Positions 4,917 to 6,458 of a stretch of DNA of 6,458 bases are shown piece after piece; positions within the stretch are counted from its first letter, which is position 1, and each line of letters opens with the position of its first letter. The notes under the pieces are model-generated. The model was not told where the DNA came from and ran no database searches. It saw only the letters and a program-made list of their open reading frames with translations. The position numbers and the translations under genes were made by a program. The stretch lies in NCBI GenBank assembly GCA_023430365.1, contig JAEZAS010000361.1, positions 1 through 6,458 of the forward strand, written 5' to 3'. The stretch comes from Planctomycetota bacterium. GTDB taxonomy: Bacteria > Planctomycetota > Planctomycetia > Pirellulales > Pirellulaceae.

Positions 4917-6407
4917 ATGAGCCCCTCCGACGTAAAAGACGATCAACTCGAAGGCCAAACCGAAGAGGGGACCGAGCGCCCCAAGCTGTCGCTTGACGTG
5001 AAGATCGACAAGCCCTCGGCCTGCGAGCGGCACGTGACGGTGACCGTCTCGCGCGAGGACATCGATCGCTACTTCAAGGAAGCCTTCGACGAAATGGCCC
5101 CCAAGGCCCAGCTCCCCGGTTTCCGCCCGGGCCGCGCTCCCCGCAAGCTGGTCGAAAGCCAGTTCCGCGACCAGGTGAGCGACCAGGTCAAAGGCAAGAT
5201 CCTGATGGAGAGCATGACGCAGATCAGCGAGGAACACGAGTTCTCCGCGATCAGCGAGCCCGATTTCAAGTACGACACGATCGACCTGCCGGAAAACGGC
5301 CCGATGGTGTTCGAGTTCGACCTGGAAGTGCGGCCGGAGTTCGACCTGCCGCAGTGGAAGGGTCTGCAGATCGAGCGTCCGACGCACGACTACACCGACG
5401 ACGAAGTCCGCCAGCACCTCAGCCGGCTGCTCGTCCGCTACGCCACCAGCGAGCCGACCGAAGAGCCGATCCAGGAAGGGGACAAGGTTCACCTGTGCAT
5501 GAACTTCAGCCATAACGGCGAAGTGGTGAACCACGCCCACGAGACGGTCGACGTTCGTCCGACGCTGAGCTTTGCCGACGCGAAGCTCGAAGGCTTCGAC
5601 AAGCTGCTCATCGGCAAGAAGAAGGGTGACAAGGTCGAGGCCAAGCTGAAGGTTTCGGCCGAAGCCGAGAACGAAGCCCTCCGCGACCAGGAAGTCGACG
5701 CCGTCTTCGAAATCGAAGAAGTGCAGCGCGTGAAGATGCCCGAACTGACCGAGGGCTTCCTCGATCGGATCGGCGGATTCGCCGACGAAGCCGAGCTGAT
5801 GGCAGAAGTCCGCAAGGAACTCGAGCGCCAGCTCGCCTACCAGCAGCAGCGGAAGGTTCGCGAGCAGATTTCGTCGTTGTTGACGGAGTCGGCTTCGTGG
5901 GACCTGCCGCCGGACCTGCTGAAGCGTCAGGCCCGCCGCGAGCTCGAACGTGCGGTCATGGAACTGCAGTCGGCTGGCTTCGGCAAGGACGTGATCAACG
6001 CCCACGCGAACGAGCTGCAGCGGAACGCGATGGCTTCGACGGCCGCCGCCCTGAAGGAACACTTCATCCTGGAGCGCATCGCCGAGGAAGAGAAGATCGA
6101 AGCCGATCCGGAAGATTACGATCGCGAGATCGAGCAGATCGCCGAGCAGAGCGACGAGTCGCCCCGCCGGGTTCGCGCCCGGATGGAGAAGCGTGGCCTG
6201 ATGGACACGCTCCGCAACCAGATCGTCGAGCGGAAGGTGATCGAGCGAATCGCGGCCGACGCCCAGATCAAGGACACCCCGTTCGATCCGCCGAAGAACG
6301 ACGTTTCCGCGGTGAACTTCGCCATCGGCGGCCCGGGCCACGCCCACATTCCCGAGGCCCAGCACCAGGAAGCTGGCGCTCGTCCCGGAACGATCGAACA
6401 GCGGTAG
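4917..6407 (+). CDS. tig: Trigger factor, ribosome-associated chaperone
   Basis: 496 aa, longer than the usual 430-450. Trigger factor docks at the ribosome exit tunnel and shields nascent chains. The ATG at 4917 has AAGAGG (4900-4905) 11 bases upstream. Residues 1-23 are a charged N-terminal extension. Residues 24-140 are the ribosome-binding domain with the signature PGFRPGRAP (67-75), the loop that contacts the large subunit. Residues 150-270 correspond to the FKBP-like prolyl-isomerase domain: EGDKV (187-191) and LEGFDKLLIGKKKGD (224-238) are clear, but the middle (HLCMNFSHNGEVVNHAHE) departs from typical active forms, so isomerase activity is doubtful. Residues 272-452 are the helical C-terminal chaperone arms (SWDLPPDLLKRQARRELE at 327-344, then RNQIVERKVIERI). 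Residues 456-496 are an extra tail rich in Gly, His and Pro. clpP commonly follows tig in bacteria, but the window stops first. No clear promoter was seen in the leader. Confidence 0.97.
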   Translation: MSPSDVKDDQLEGQTEEGTERPKLSLDVKIDKPSACERHVTVTVSREDIDRYFKEAFDEMAPKAQLPGFRPGRAPRKLVESQFRDQVSDQVKGKILMESMTQISEEHEFSAISEPDFKYDTIDLPENGPMVFEFDLEVRPEFDLPQWKGLQIERPTHDYTDDEVRQHLSRLLVRYATSEPTEEPIQEGDKVHLCMNFSHNGEVVNHAHETVDVRPTLSFADAKLEGFDKLLIGKKKGDKVEAKLKVSAEAENEALRDQEVDAVFEIEEVQRVKMPELTEGFLDRIGGFADEAELMAEVRKELERQLAYQQQRKVREQISSLLTESASWDLPPDLLKRQARRELERAVMELQSAGFGKDVINAHANELQRNAMASTAAALKEHFILERIAEEEKIEADPEDYDREIEQIAEQSDESPRRVRARMEKRGLMDTLRNQIVERKVIERIAADAQIKDTPFDPPKNDVSAVNFAIGGPGHAHIPEAQHQEAGARPGTIEQR

Positions 6408-6429
6408 CAGCCGGCGGATTACATCCTCC

Positions 6430-6451
6430 GGAAGCCCCGCAGTAGGGCTCC
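6430..6451 (+). other. Small hairpin after tig
   Basis: GGA(A)GCCC (6430-6437, one bulged A) can pair with GGGCTCC (6445-6451). There is no T run before the window ends at 6458, so termination cannot be judged. It could be a partial terminator, an operator or chance in GC-rich sequence. Confidence 0.3.
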
Positions 6452-6458
6452 GTCCCAG

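Noticed and set aside
4767..6365. 532-codon open frame on the - strand, longer than tig itself
   Set aside because: It is antisense to an unmistakable trigger factor; the product is a His/Leu/Val/Arg-rich sequence typical of the reverse strand of GC-rich genes, with no domain.

Overview
The window looks like chromosomal DNA from a GC-rich planctomycete, probably of the Pirellulales. This is inferred from the style of the proteins (an exported CPFC-type protein, a multi-span protein with a DUF3299-like domain, a DUF4185/propeller-like protein), from the weak or absent Shine-Dalgarno sequences, and from the intergenic palindromic repeats. It has not been confirmed by any search. All supported genes lie on the + strand. 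The long open frames on the - strand are shadows caused by high GC at third codon positions.

Layout: (1) Positions 1-1370 hold the 3' part of a large uncharacterised protein with a beta-rich, propeller-like C-terminal region. (2) Positions 1371-1901 have no convincing protein gene but much structure. There is a near-consensus sigma70-type promoter (TTGACA-N17-TAAAAT), a foldable stretch, two tandem 27-bp palindromes that can pair in two mutually exclusive ways, a terminator-like hairpin with a T run, a second 9-bp inverted repeat, and a plausible promoter for the next gene. The simplest reading is a roughly 300-nt non-coding transcript, or a leader or attenuator, between two protein genes. 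(3) Positions 1902-3410 encode an exported, C-terminally membrane-anchored 502-aa protein whose mature form would start with CPFC. (4) Positions 3540-4220 encode a 226-aa protein with three membrane segments and an extracytoplasmic DUF3299-like domain. Its gene lies between two direct copies of a 60-bp repeat, and the upstream copy supplies most of the gene's apparent -35 box. (5) Positions 4414-4643 are a self-contained tRNA-Gly(GCC) unit with its own -10 box and a strong intrinsic terminator. (6) Positions 4644-4916 contain a cluster of short hairpins of repeat type and the leader of the next gene. (7) Positions 4917-6407 encode trigger factor (tig), with extra N- and C-terminal tails. The window ends 51 bases after tig; clpP often follows tig in bacteria, but it is not visible here.

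Functionally the window is mostly housekeeping (trigger factor for nascent-chain folding, a glycine tRNA) mixed with cell-envelope proteins of unknown role. I see no phage, transposase, CRISPR or defence genes. The least explained stretch, and the best candidate for something undescribed, is 1382-1714.
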